Shown in pieces: positions 8,490-17,511 of a stretch of DNA of 64,000 bases; position 1 is the stretch's first letter; each line of letters begins with the position of its first letter. The translations under genes and the position numbers were made by a program. The notes under the pieces are model-generated. The model ran no database searches. It worked only from the letters and a program-made list of their open reading frames with translations, and was not told the DNA's origin. The DNA lies in assembly GCA_008501735.1 (NCBI GenBank), contig QQUF01000032.1, positions 4,742 to 68,741 of the forward strand, read 5' to 3'. Source of the stretch: Calditrichota bacterium. GTDB lineage: Bacteria; CLD3.

Positions 8490-11400
8490 ATGGTAAATGA
8501 AAAAAAGTATAATTGGAAAAGATATTTCATTAAAAGAGGTGAACAATTACCTCTAACTCAAGAAGGTTTTCTACAAGATATTTCATTTCTTGATATTTAC
8601 AATATCGGTAAAAATTTGAAATCAACTGAAGAGATTCAAGAGTTTCATTCACTTATAATTTTAGGCGAACCCGGAATTGGAAAATCTACAATCTTAAAAG
8701 AAATGTATTCTAAACTTGGTGAAAAGAATAAGTTACTAGTTGATTTAAATGGAATTAGTGAGAAGAGCGAGTTAAAAGAAGAACTTTTTGAAAGCTCTTC
8801 TTTTAAGGATTTTCTTGTAAGTGATTACAAATTACATATTTTTTTAGATAGTTTTGACGAGTGTCTTTTAGAGATAAAGACTTTAGTTAATTTTGTAAAA
8901 AAGCAACTTGATAAATTAGATTCGGCATTAAGTAATAAAATTTTTTTCAGAATTGCTTGTCGTACCTTTGATTGGGAAAAACAGTGTCAGTCATTAGAAG
9001 AGAAAATAGAAAATTTTTTTGGAAGTGTTGATGTTTTTGAATTAGCTCCTCTGAGAGTGAAAGATGTTAACGAAGCAGCGAGTTCCAAAGGATTGAATTC
9101 AGCTAAATTTATTGAAGAAGTGTATCAAAAAGAAGTTGGAGCATTTGCTTCCAAGCCCGTAACATTTGAATTTTTAATTGAGAGTTTTAGTGAGGACCAA
9201 AAATTACCAAAATCTAAGGTAGAAATTTATGAAGTTGGTTGTGAAAGGCTCTGTGAGGTACTGAATGAAAGTAGAATTGAAACTAATAGAGGAATGAGTT
9301 TTCCAATCAGCGAAAGAGTTGAAAATGCGAAATTCTTAGCATTCATTTTTATCTTTTCAAACAAAGATTCCGTTTATTTGGGTAATTTGATGAAAGAAAA
9401 TAAGTTTCTAAAGCTTTCCGATTTGGAAGGCAGGAAAGTTTATGGAGTAGAAACAAAATCTGATTTACTCAGAGAAACTTTAGATACAGGTTTGTTTACT
9501 GGACGAGGAAACCAAAGAATTGGTTTTGCTCATAAGAGTTATGCCGAATTTCTTGCTTCAAAGTTTTTAATAGAAAAAAAACTTCCTATAGAACAAATCT
9601 TAAATCTATTAATTAATAACTCTCAAGTCGTTCCCCAACTTGAAGAAGTGGCTTCTTGGTTAGCTTCAATGAGTAAAGAGTTTGCTAGAAAACTTTTAGA
9701 AATTGAACCTGAATTACTTCTTAGAGGAGATTCAATTCAACTTGAAGATTCTTTAAAAGAAAAATTAGTTTTAGAACTTATGAAAAAATTGGATAAAGGG
9801 TTGTTACCTTTTTTCTTTCGAGATTACATTCAATTCTTTGATAAACTAAATCATAGAAATTTATCAAAACAAATAGCTAAACTTTTACCTAAGCCAGTTA
9901 AATTCACAAAAGCTAAGAAGTTTTTGATTAACCTGATTGAATATTGTGAACTTTCGGAATTTAAACAAGAGTTGTTAGAAATTGCACTTACAAAAGATGA
10001 TAAAAGTAGAGTAGAAGCCGTTCACGCTCTAACTTTTGTCGGAGATAAAAAAACAAATTTAAATCTTAAGTCTATTCTTAATGAAAATAATGAAGATGAT
10101 TACGAAAGATTAAGAGGTTGTACCTTTGAGGCAATTTGGAAATTTAAGTCCATTCCAATTAACGAAATTTTAGAGATTATCACCCCTCGAAAACGTGATA
10201 ATTATTTTGGCTCATACGCACATTTTTTGAGTTACAGCTTGATTGAGTATTCTGACTTAAAAGATTTAAAAATCGCCTTAAATTGGGCTTTGTGTTTATT
10301 AGTAAAACGAAATACGATGGCTAATTCAAATTCTCAATACTGCCAAATTAATTTTATTCAAGATAACGAGTGGTTGAAAAAGATATTCAATGAATCTGAT
10401 GTAGATTATTTTCACAAATTTTCATCTTTAATAGATAAAATCATACTTAAATCTTGGAAAGAAATTGAAAATGATAGTGAAATATTTGAGAAATTTTCTT
10501 TGTTAATTTTCTATAAACTCAAATATGAATATGGGAAAATGCTTAATATTGATTTGCACCATAAATTTGAAAATGAATGGAAAAATAATGATAGTAAAAG
10601 AAGGTCTGTGCTTAAAAGGGTAATTGAATTGTTCAAAGAAAAAAAAGGTGATATTTATGATATTTCTCATCTTAGATTTTTGTGTGAAGAAAATGATATA
10701 GAGTATTTTATTAATTGGATTGGGAACGAAAGGTCAGAATGTATTCAAAAATATTTAGCTGAACTTATTAGGAACTTTCATACACAAATTTATGATTTTA
10801 GTTCCTTGTTATTAGACTTGTGTTGGAAAAAAGAAATTCTCAAAAAAACTCTTAGTAGAAATATTGAGGCTTGGGAAATAGAGTCTGAATCGGCAAAAAG
10901 CGTGAAGGAAGGATTTATTAGAAATAAAAAGAATGAATTGATTTTAAGCAATAAATTAAGTGAAATAGAAATTGGGTTAACAAGATGTGAAAAAGATAAT
11001 AGTTTTTGGTGGAAATTCTCTCAGGATTTAATAGGAAGAGGATTTGATTTAGACTTGACTAGATTGACTATCAGTAACGGAAATGTCTTTGGAAGAAATC
11101 AAATAAATGTATGGGAATCTATTCAAAAGAATGAAAAAAAGAGATTTCTTGAGATAGCTAAAAAATATTTACTAGAACAAAGTGCAAATAATGATAATTG
11201 GTTTGGAAAAGATGTTATTCACTTACCAGCACTTGCAGGATTGCGTTCTTTAATTCTTCTATTAAATGAAAGTAAGAATACACTTAATAAGTTTGATAAA
11301 TTAATTTGGGAAAAATGGATACTCTTTATCCTGTTTTTTGTAAAATATTCAAGTTATGAAGAAACAAAATTGATTAATGAGTTGATTGAAATAGCTTATT

Positions 11401-12782
11401 CTAAAAGCCCTAATGTGGTTATTAATGCCTTTGAATCATTATTAAACAAAAGCAAAGATTCTTCTAAGTTAATTAGAGCTTTTAGTAAACTTAGGAACCA
11501 AGAAGTTTTAAATATCCTAATTGATAAACTTAATGAGGAAAATGAGCTTTCAGAAACTAAAGAAGTAATTTTAGAAGAGTTACTTAAACAAAATGATCTA
11601 CAAGCTCAAGAATTTGTAAAAAAACAAATTTCTAAAACCATTTCAAATGAAGAAATACACAGAGAAAAACAACTAAGAATTATGAATTTAGCATATATTT
11701 TTCTAGATAAAGAAATTTGGGTAAGAGTTTGGGAAGTTTTAAATAATGAAGTTGAATTTGGGAAAAAATTAATTCATAAAATTGCTTCCGATTATCGGCA
11801 TCAAAGCTCTAACTTATTTGAAATACTCACAACTGAGCAACTCGGAAAATTATACTCTTTTTTGTTAACAAACTTTCCAAAGGAAAAAGACCTTATAATA
11901 GATGGAAGTCCTGTAGGTTCTAGGTTTGAAGTAGAGCGATTCAGAGATTCAATTCTCGACTACATTTGCAAAATAGGAACTAAAAAATCATATAACGAAG
12001 TACTTAGGATCAAAGAAGAGTTTCCGCAGTATGAATGGTTGAAGTACCAAGTTGAAGAAGCAAGGAAAGAGTTTTTAAAAAATAGCTGGCTCCCAAAAAA
12101 TCCTGATGATTTAATCAGGTTCATTTCAGATAAAAATCTTCGTTTCGTTGAAAATAGTGAGCAGTTGCTAAGTGTTGTTATTTCTTCTTTGAAAAAATTC
12201 GAGGAAAAATTGCAAGGGGATAATTCTTTGATTAACAATTTGTGGAATGAATTCAAATTTCCAAATCCAGCAAAAAGAGTAGAAAAGAAAAAAGTTAAAC
12301 AAGTTGTCAGGTTTAGTCCTAAAGATGAAAATCACTTATCTGATAATTTAGTAAGTCATTTAGTAGATAATTTAGAGTTGAATGGAATAGTCGTGAATCG
12401 TGAGGTAGAGATAAGAAAAGGTGAAAAAGTGGATATTTTTGTAGTAGCAAAACCAAATGATGAGAAAAATTTTGATAGTCTCTCGCTCATTATTGAAGTA
12501 AAAGGTTGTTGGCACGATGAAGTCAAAACAGCAATGAGAACCCAACTTTTGAATAGGTATTTAAAAGATAATAAAATTGATTGTGGAATATACTTAGTTG
12601 GCTGTTTCTCTTGTGAGAAATGGGATAGTGAAGATTTAAAATCGGGAAAACCAGTTTCAAAATGGAGTTTAGAAAAGTCAAAAGTTTTTTTTGAAAAACA
12701 AGCTAATGATTTAAGCACAGAAGAAAAGCCAATTAAAGCATTTGTTTTAAATACAGCGTTAAGGGTAAAGAATAAAAAATGA
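8490..12782 (+). CDS. NACHT-like STAND NTPase with C-terminal PD-(D/E)XK nuclease
   Basis: A 1430-residue protein not assignable to a named system. The N-terminal NTPase has Walker A 'GEPGIGKST' (59-67), a Walker B of NACHT style, 'LDSFDE' (119-124), and a sensor-like 'RIACRTFDW'. Residues about 400-1250 are helical and repeat-like, such as HEAT-type solenoids that sense or bind partners. The C-terminal 130 residues look like a PD-(D/E)XK nuclease with Asp1315 in 'VDIFVV', Glu1336 and Lys1338 in 'IIEVKG', and Gln1352. This suggests an ATP-gated nuclease, most simply an anti-phage sensor-effector resembling Avs/bNACHT proteins but with the nuclease at the C-terminus. Its last bases overlap the DUF2087 gene (ATGA). 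It appears more A+T-rich than the genes on either side. Confidence 0.85.
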   Translation: MVNEKKYNWKRYFIKRGEQLPLTQEGFLQDISFLDIYNIGKNLKSTEEIQEFHSLIILGEPGIGKSTILKEMYSKLGEKNKLLVDLNGISEKSELKEELFESSSFKDFLVSDYKLHIFLDSFDECLLEIKTLVNFVKKQLDKLDSALSNKIFFRIACRTFDWEKQCQSLEEKIENFFGSVDVFELAPLRVKDVNEAASSKGLNSAKFIEEVYQKEVGAFASKPVTFEFLIESFSEDQKLPKSKVEIYEVGCERLCEVLNESRIETNRGMSFPISERVENAKFLAFIFIFSNKDSVYLGNLMKENKFLKLSDLEGRKVYGVETKSDLLRETLDTGLFTGRGNQRIGFAHKSYAEFLASKFLIEKKLPIEQILNLLINNSQVVPQLEEVASWLASMSKEFARKLLEIEPELLLRGDSIQLEDSLKEKLVLELMKKLDKGLLPFFFRDYIQFFDKLNHRNLSKQIAKLLPKPVKFTKAKKFLINLIEYCELSEFKQELLEIALTKDDKSRVEAVHALTFVGDKKTNLNLKSILNENNEDDYERLRGCTFEAIWKFKSIPINEILEIITPRKRDNYFGSYAHFLSYSLIEYSDLKDLKIALNWALCLLVKRNTMANSNSQYCQINFIQDNEWLKKIFNESDVDYFHKFSSLIDKIILKSWKEIENDSEIFEKFSLLIFYKLKYEYGKMLNIDLHHKFENEWKNNDSKRRSVLKRVIELFKEKKGDIYDISHLRFLCEENDIEYFINWIGNERSECIQKYLAELIRNFHTQIYDFSSLLLDLCWKKEILKKTLSRNIEAWEIESESAKSVKEGFIRNKKNELILSNKLSEIEIGLTRCEKDNSFWWKFSQDLIGRGFDLDLTRLTISNGNVFGRNQINVWESIQKNEKKRFLEIAKKYLLEQSANNDNWFGKDVIHLPALAGLRSLILLLNESKNTLNKFDKLIWEKWILFILFFVKYSSYEETKLINELIEIAYSKSPNVVINAFESLLNKSKDSSKLIRAFSKLRNQEVLNILIDKLNEENELSETKEVILEELLKQNDLQAQEFVKKQISKTISNEEIHREKQLRIMNLAYIFLDKEIWVRVWEVLNNEVEFGKKLIHKIASDYRHQSSNLFEILTTEQLGKLYSFLLTNFPKEKDLIIDGSPVGSRFEVERFRDSILDYICKIGTKKSYNEVLRIKEEFPQYEWLKYQVEEARKEFLKNSWLPKNPDDLIRFISDKNLRFVENSEQLLSVVISSLKKFEEKLQGDNSLINNLWNEFKFPNPAKRVEKKKVKQVVRFSPKDENHLSDNLVSHLVDNLELNGIVVNREVEIRKGEKVDIFVVAKPNDEKNFDSLSLIIEVKGCWHDEVKTAMRTQLLNRYLKDNKIDCGIYLVGCFSCEKWDSEDLKSGKPVSKWSLEKSKVFFEKQANDLSTEEKPIKAFVLNTALRVKNKK

Positions 12783-13048
12783 GTAAACTTAAAAATTTTA
12801 TGGACGAGAATGGGAAGCTGAAACAGTGGTCTTCTAAGTCTAAGAACCAAAAGCCAATGCTTGAATTTTTAGCTGAAAAATTTGAATTTGGAATTGATTA
12901 CACCGAAAAAGAAGTGAACGAAATCTTGAACAATTTTCACACTTTCAAAGATTCAGCCTTGTTGAGGCGAGAACTTTTTGAACAGAAATTTTTAGATCGC
13001 ACTGAAAATGGAAGTCGTTACTGGAAAATCAAGAAAAATGCTGATTGA
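12779..13048 (+). CDS. DUF2087 small protein coupled to the NTPase-nuclease
   Basis: 89 residues. 'FGIDYTEKEVNEILNNFH', 'ALLRRELFEQKFLDR' and 'GSRYWKI' reproduce the DUF2087 pattern, a small winged-helix-like domain often attached to or next to transcription regulators. The ATG overlaps the stop of the nuclease gene (ATGA), so the two are translated together. It could be a repressor or a regulatory or inhibitory partner of the nuclease; this is inference from the overlap only. The next gene overlaps its 3' end by 11 bases. Confidence 0.8.
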   Translation: MSKLKNFMDENGKLKQWSSKSKNQKPMLEFLAEKFEFGIDYTEKEVNEILNNFHTFKDSALLRRELFEQKFLDRTENGSRYWKIKKNAD

Positions 13049-13550
13049 CAAATTTTTACCGAATTTCACCTTCAATGAAATTCACAAAACTAAAGTTAAT
13101 TCTACTCCTGAAAAGATTTACCCAATTCTTCCAAGTTTAGATTTTTCTGATTCTTGGATTTCTAAAATTTTGTTTAGGCTTCGAGGCTTGCCTGTAGAAG
13201 AATTCAATTTTAAATCAATGTTTGAAGGAATGAAATTTTCGATTTTGGAAGAAAATCAACCAAATGAAATTCTAATCGGTTTACTCGTCAATTCTAAACC
13301 TGAAACTGTTAAAATCCCAAATTCTGATTTCTTTGTGAAGTTTAATGAAAACAATTCTCTTAAGATTGCTTGGAATTTTACCTTAGAAAAATTATCAGAC
13401 TCACAAACTTTAGTGCAAACGGAAACAAGAATTCTTTGTTCAGGCAAAAAGATGAAAAACAGATTTTCGATTTACTGGTTTTTTGTGAGACCTTTTAGCG
13501 GGTTAATTAGAATGGAAATGTTGAAGATTGTTAAGAAAAAGTGTGAGTAA
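13038..13550 (+). CDS. SRPBCC/START-fold-like protein
   Basis: 170 residues from the ATG at 13038; an in-frame ATG at 13008 lies deeper inside the preceding gene and is less likely. The N-terminal 'KVNSTPEKIYPILPSLDF' and the C-terminal 'RFSIYWFFVRPFSGLIRMEML' match the general pattern of small SRPBCC-fold (polyketide-cyclase-like) proteins of unknown ligand. No catalytic residues can be named. It overlaps the DUF2087 gene, so it may be part of the same transcript, or the ordinary chromosomal gene into which the defence pair was inserted. Confidence 0.55.
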   Translation: MLIDKFLPNFTFNEIHKTKVNSTPEKIYPILPSLDFSDSWISKILFRLRGLPVEEFNFKSMFEGMKFSILEENQPNEILIGLLVNSKPETVKIPNSDFFVKFNENNSLKIAWNFTLEKLSDSQTLVQTETRILCSGKKMKNRFSIYWFFVRPFSGLIRMEMLKIVKKKCE

Positions 13551-13566
13551 AAAATGTAGAGACAAA

Positions 13567-13684
13567 CCTGTTCTTTGCGTTTTGCCCACAGGAAGCGTTC
13601 AACCCGCTTGAGAAGGATATTTTTTACAAGTAAAAAAGTTCAAATTTAGCGGGTCGAATGCGAATGCAGGCGAAACGCAACAGG
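13567..13684. repeat. Long imperfect inverted repeat, possible MITE-like element
   Basis: The left arm (CCTGTTCTTTGCGTTTTGCC, then AACCCGCT at 13601-13608) is mirrored by AGCGGGTC (13648-13655) and GGCGAAACGCAACAGG (13669-13684), with a 39-base A+T-rich centre. It is clearly more G+C-rich than its surroundings. No ORF was found in it. It may be a non-autonomous element or a folded RNA. Confidence 0.5.
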
Positions 13685-13692
13685 CCCCAAAA

Positions 13693-13723
13693 AGCACTGA
13701 CAAGTTTTAAACCTGTCAGGGCT
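13693..13723. repeat. Decayed palindromic repeat
   Basis: 31 bases with arms AGCACTGACAAGTTT and AAACCTGTCAGGGCT, two mismatches from a perfect palindrome. It has the same length and core as 3763-3793. It lies downstream of both convergent genes. Confidence 0.7.
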
Positions 13724-13742
13724 AAAAAGGTCTAAACCAAAT

Positions 13743-15293
13743 CTAAATTATTCCAGCCAACTCTTGTAAAAGATGCCAGTTTTTGAGTCTGTCTTCTTGT
13801 GCTAAATTGAGTTCCTTGCTTGGATTCCCATCTCTGTCGAATTGTTTACGGAATCTTCCTTCTGTTTTTGCAAAGTGAATAAAATCAATTTGCTCTTTTG
13901 TCTTAGGGTGAACATACCAATCATCTTTGAGAGCAGGATTTCCTTTCAAATCAATTCTGTCTCGTAATCGTTCACCACCTTCAGGGTCGTGTATGAAAAG
14001 TGGAAAAGCTCTTGAGTTTACAGCGTGCCTACTTTGTTGAGCTGAAACATCGTCGCCGATTCCGTGTTCAGGCTGACAAGGAGTGTAAACATTAACAATC
14101 GAAGGTCCTTCGTACTCATTAGCTCTTAAAATTGCTTTGTAAAAATGATTAATGTGTGCACAAGTCGTTTGAGCTACAAATATGTCGGGATGCATTGTTG
14201 CAATTTGTGCGATTTCTTTTCTTCGCTCAATTTTTCCGTGAAGAGATTTACCGTGTGCAGACATCTTTGATTCTTGACTTGTAAATGAAGCTGTTGAAGC
14301 TTGTCCGCCAGTGTTTGAGTAAACTTGCGTGTCAAGAACCATTACATTAATATTCATTCCCGAGGCAAGCATTCTTGAAAGTGCCTGGAATCCGATGTCA
14401 AACATTGCTCCGTCTCCGCCAAGAAGCCAAAGTTTTTTGTCTGCATCGCCTTTTTGATTCCATCTTGAACGAATTCCCATTCCGAAAGTGGCTACGTTTT
14501 CAAAAAGTGAATTTGACCAAGGAATTGTGTAAGGATTGTAAGGGTAAGTTGAACCGTAAACTGTGTTGCAACCTGTTGCTGCTGCAATTCCAACACTGTC
14601 TTTTCCGTAAACAAAACCTGTTGCAGCAAGCATCATTCGGATTGCTGTTGCTTCTCCACAACCCATACAAGAGCCTGCTCCTCCGACAAAAAGTAAAGAA
14701 TCTCCTGCAAGCATCATATCAGCTAAAACTTTTTCGTTGATGAATTCTTTTGGAGTATCGGGAAGGTCGTCGAAAAATTCAAATGTCTTTTGGAAAATAG
14801 GTAAATTTTCATCGTCTTTATGAACCATTTTTAAAGCATTGTGGTCACCGCAAACGTCAACACATTCTGCACAACCTTTACACTTAGTTGGGTCAATGAA
14901 AATTCCGAATCTTCCGCCTTCATTTCCTTTTTTCTTCGGGTTTTCGTAGTATTTTTTCGTTTTGTTAAAACTGCTGTTAATTAATTCCCGCACCGGTTCA
15001 TTCTCTACTTTTGAGATTTTGGTTTCTAAGTAATCTTCACCAAAGACTTTTGCTAAAATAGCAGTGTCAGGACACTCTGTAACACATTCCATACAACCGA
15101 CACAGTTTTCACCAATGAGAACAGGAATATCGGGAGCAATGTAAGAAAAATCCCTCAAAGAACCTGTTCCGGGAGGAATTAAACTTCTTGAAACAGTTTG
15201 TTCGGCAGGCAAACAAGCTTCGGCAGTTCCGTTGTTGTAAGCACCTACAATTTCTTCATTAAAAAATTCAAAATCTAAAATTTGCTTATCCAT
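13743..15293 (-). CDS. Pyruvate:ferredoxin oxidoreductase, beta subunit with ferredoxin domain
   Basis: The second half of a two-gene 2-oxoacid:ferredoxin oxidoreductase, probably pyruvate to acetyl-CoA plus CO2. 516 residues. An N-terminal bacterial ferredoxin domain has two 4Fe-4S motifs, 'CVGCMECVTECP' and 'CKGCAECVDVCG'. A thiamine-diphosphate domain follows with 'GAGSCMGCGEAT', 'GATGCNTVYGSTYPYNPY'-like residues and the TPP motif 'GGDGAMFDIGFQAL', then 'VMVLDTQVYSNTGGQAS'. AAAGG lies eight bases before the ATG. It follows the alpha-gamma gene by 17 bases, so the two form one operon. Closely similar to the C-terminal half of single-chain PFOR. Confidence 0.93.
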   Translation of the reverse strand: MDKQILDFEFFNEEIVGAYNNGTAEACLPAEQTVSRSLIPPGTGSLRDFSYIAPDIPVLIGENCVGCMECVTECPDTAILAKVFGEDYLETKISKVENEPVRELINSSFNKTKKYYENPKKKGNEGGRFGIFIDPTKCKGCAECVDVCGDHNALKMVHKDDENLPIFQKTFEFFDDLPDTPKEFINEKVLADMMLAGDSLLFVGGAGSCMGCGEATAIRMMLAATGFVYGKDSVGIAAATGCNTVYGSTYPYNPYTIPWSNSLFENVATFGMGIRSRWNQKGDADKKLWLLGGDGAMFDIGFQALSRMLASGMNINVMVLDTQVYSNTGGQASTASFTSQESKMSAHGKSLHGKIERRKEIAQIATMHPDIFVAQTTCAHINHFYKAILRANEYEGPSIVNVYTPCQPEHGIGDDVSAQQSRHAVNSRAFPLFIHDPEGGERLRDRIDLKGNPALKDDWYVHPKTKEQIDFIHFAKTEGRFRKQFDRDGNPSKELNLAQEDRLKNWHLLQELAGII

Positions 15294-15310
15294 TTTTTTA
15301 CCTTTCTTTT

Positions 15311-17254
15311 TTAAGAGCTTTCACCCGAAATGATTTCTTGTGGAATTTCAAAAACTTCATTAAAACCTTTTTCAACGCATTTCAAATTATCTTGGACGAC
15401 TCGTTCACCTCGTTTTCCAAAATATTTACGAATTGACTTTTCAACTCCACTAATCAAGTGTTCGTAGTCCAAATTGTCTCTTTCCATAAAAGGAGTAACT
15501 TTTAAGAAAATACCGAGTAACACAATTCCTTGCATTCTTTGGATAAGTTCGGGAGTACTTGCAACCTCACGTGCAATCTTTTTTGTGTCAAGTGCAAAGA
15601 TTCTTGCATTTTGTTCCCAAATTATTTTTTTACCAAAACCGGGAATCCTGTCCCAAATTACTTTCGGGTCTGTTTGACTTGTTTGTAAGAAAACCATTCC
15701 ATTTTTTGAAAGTCCTGTGAGCGGATTTCCGACATTAAAAGCATTAATGTCGTTCAGTGGAATGAATTCGACTCTGTTAAGCTCACAGTGAGTCATAATT
15801 TGACCGTGAGCGATTGTTAGGTAGTAAGTTGTAGGAAGTCCTTTTTTTTCAGAACCGTATTTTGGGTAAGCTTGAACATTCAAATCAAAAACATCAGCTG
15901 CAATTGTTGCGATTACTTTGTTTGTCGTTACCGAACCGAAACCACCAACTGAATGACCTCTCATCGAAAAAGCTCCTTTTGGTCTTACGTCAGGGTCTTC
16001 TTTCATCTTCAAAGAAGTTTCGTGGTCAATTCCGACTGAGAAGTAATCCTTTCTTTCAGCTTCCTTACAAATCATATTTTTAAAAATGCTAACAATGTCT
16101 CCAGGACGAACATCTCGCGAGCCAAGTCCTCCTGAACCAGAAAGAACCAAAGGAACTCTTGAAATTGGGTGATGTCCTTTAACGCCGTTTAAAGCATCAA
16201 TGAACGATGACTTAATTTCAGTTGTCAAAGGATTTGATTCTGCCAAGGGATTGTCCATTCTTTCGAGAACAGAAAAGCCTTTGAGGTGTTTTAATGCATC
16301 CACAACTTCGTTTGCAGGAAATGGACGGAAACATTTGACGTGCAGAACACCAGCTTTTATTCCTTGTTCACGAAGGTAATCAGCTGTAACCATTGCAGTT
16401 TCCATAAAAGAACCCATTCCAACAACTGCGTATTCTGCATCTTCAAGTTTATAAGATTCAACAACAGAATGTTTCCTTCCAGTTAGTTCGTAAAATTCTT
16501 GCATTGTGTCTTTTATCTCTTGCAAAATTTTATCGGTAAACATTCTTTGAGCGATTTTGCCTTTCATATAAGAGTCTTGGTTCTGAACAACTCCACTCAT
16601 AATTGGCTTTGAAGTAGTCATCAAATCCCAAATGTGGTCTTCGGGTTTGCCTACAAATTCTTTCATAAATTCTTTTTCGGGAAGAAGAACATTTTCGACA
16701 GTGTGAGTTGTAAGAAATCCGTCAGTAACACTCATAAAAGGCGTTTCGCATTTCTCAGCAACTTTTCTTGAAATTAGAGAGAGGTCGCAAGCATCTTGTG
16801 CATTTTTGCCAAAAACCATTCCCCAACCTGTGTCAGCAACAGCCATTACGTCGTCGTGTCCAGCGTGAACATTCAAAGAATGCGAAGTCAAAGCTCTTGC
16901 ACCGATGTTAAAAACAACAGGAAGCCTTTTCCCAGCGATTGTGTAGAGAACTTCTTTCATCAGAACCAAACCTTGTCCCGAAGTGAAATTCGCGATTCTA
17001 CCGCCTGCAAGTGCAAAACCTTCACAAGCCGAAGCAGAACTGTGTTCAGATTCAGGTTCAATAAAAGCTAATTCGTCTCCCCACAAATTTGTTTGACCGT
17101 TTGCCACTGATCTTTGGAATCCAACTCCCATTTCTGTTGAAGGAGTAATTGGGTAAGCACAAGCACCTTGAGTAATGTTTGTTTCTACCCAAACAATTGC
17201 TCCTGTTCCGTCAGAGGTCGTTGGAATTCCAGGATATTTAAACTTTTTTTCCAT
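15311..17254 (-). CDS. Pyruvate:ferredoxin oxidoreductase, fused alpha-gamma subunit
   Basis: 647 residues from the ATG at 17252-17254, which has an AAAGG site at a better distance than the upstream TTG at 17272. The N-terminal alpha part has 'YPITPSTEMG', 'SEHSSASACEGFALAGGR' and 'TSGQGLVLM'. The C-terminal gamma part starts near 'FSMRGHSVGGFGSVTTNKV'. Together with the downstream beta gene it makes a complete oxidoreductase that feeds ferredoxin in anaerobic or reductive carbon metabolism. The split into alpha-gamma and ferredoxin-beta genes is less common than a single-chain PFOR. Confidence 0.93.
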   Translation of the reverse strand: MEKKFKYPGIPTTSDGTGAIVWVETNITQGACAYPITPSTEMGVGFQRSVANGQTNLWGDELAFIEPESEHSSASACEGFALAGGRIANFTSGQGLVLMKEVLYTIAGKRLPVVFNIGARALTSHSLNVHAGHDDVMAVADTGWGMVFGKNAQDACDLSLISRKVAEKCETPFMSVTDGFLTTHTVENVLLPEKEFMKEFVGKPEDHIWDLMTTSKPIMSGVVQNQDSYMKGKIAQRMFTDKILQEIKDTMQEFYELTGRKHSVVESYKLEDAEYAVVGMGSFMETAMVTADYLREQGIKAGVLHVKCFRPFPANEVVDALKHLKGFSVLERMDNPLAESNPLTTEIKSSFIDALNGVKGHHPISRVPLVLSGSGGLGSRDVRPGDIVSIFKNMICKEAERKDYFSVGIDHETSLKMKEDPDVRPKGAFSMRGHSVGGFGSVTTNKVIATIAADVFDLNVQAYPKYGSEKKGLPTTYYLTIAHGQIMTHCELNRVEFIPLNDINAFNVGNPLTGLSKNGMVFLQTSQTDPKVIWDRIPGFGKKIIWEQNARIFALDTKKIAREVASTPELIQRMQGIVLLGIFLKVTPFMERDNLDYEHLISGVEKSIRKYFGKRGERVVQDNLKCVEKGFNEVFEIPQEIISGESS

Positions 17255-17477
17255 TTCTTTACCTTTAGACAAATTGAATTTAAAATTCTTAAATTATCAA
17301 ATATTGAATAGGAGTTAAGTCAAATTAAATGCCACAACTTTGAGAGGATTCTAAGCGGATTTTGCCCTAAAATATTCTCTCAATTCTAAGACTAAGTTTC
17401 TAATTCTCTTAAATTTGCAAAAAAAGTATTTTGGTTACAGAAAGGAACTTTGTGAGGAAGGTTTTGTTAGAAAAAAG

Positions 17478-17504
17478 GTAGAGACGTAAAAATTACGCCT
17501 CTAC
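17478..17504. repeat. GTAGAG palindromic repeat
   Basis: Inverted repeat GTAGAGACGTAA / TTACGCCTCTAC with a short A centre and one mismatch. It lies just after the stop of the T9SS gene on the minus strand and may double as a transcript end. The rest of 17273-17477 holds no gene that I can see. Confidence 0.75.
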
Positions 17505-17511
17505 AAAATTT

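Noticed and set aside
12356-12850. A 164-codon minus-strand frame across the nuclease domain
   Set aside because: It is a shadow of the nuclease and DUF2087 genes; the plus-strand frame carries the D...ExK residues.
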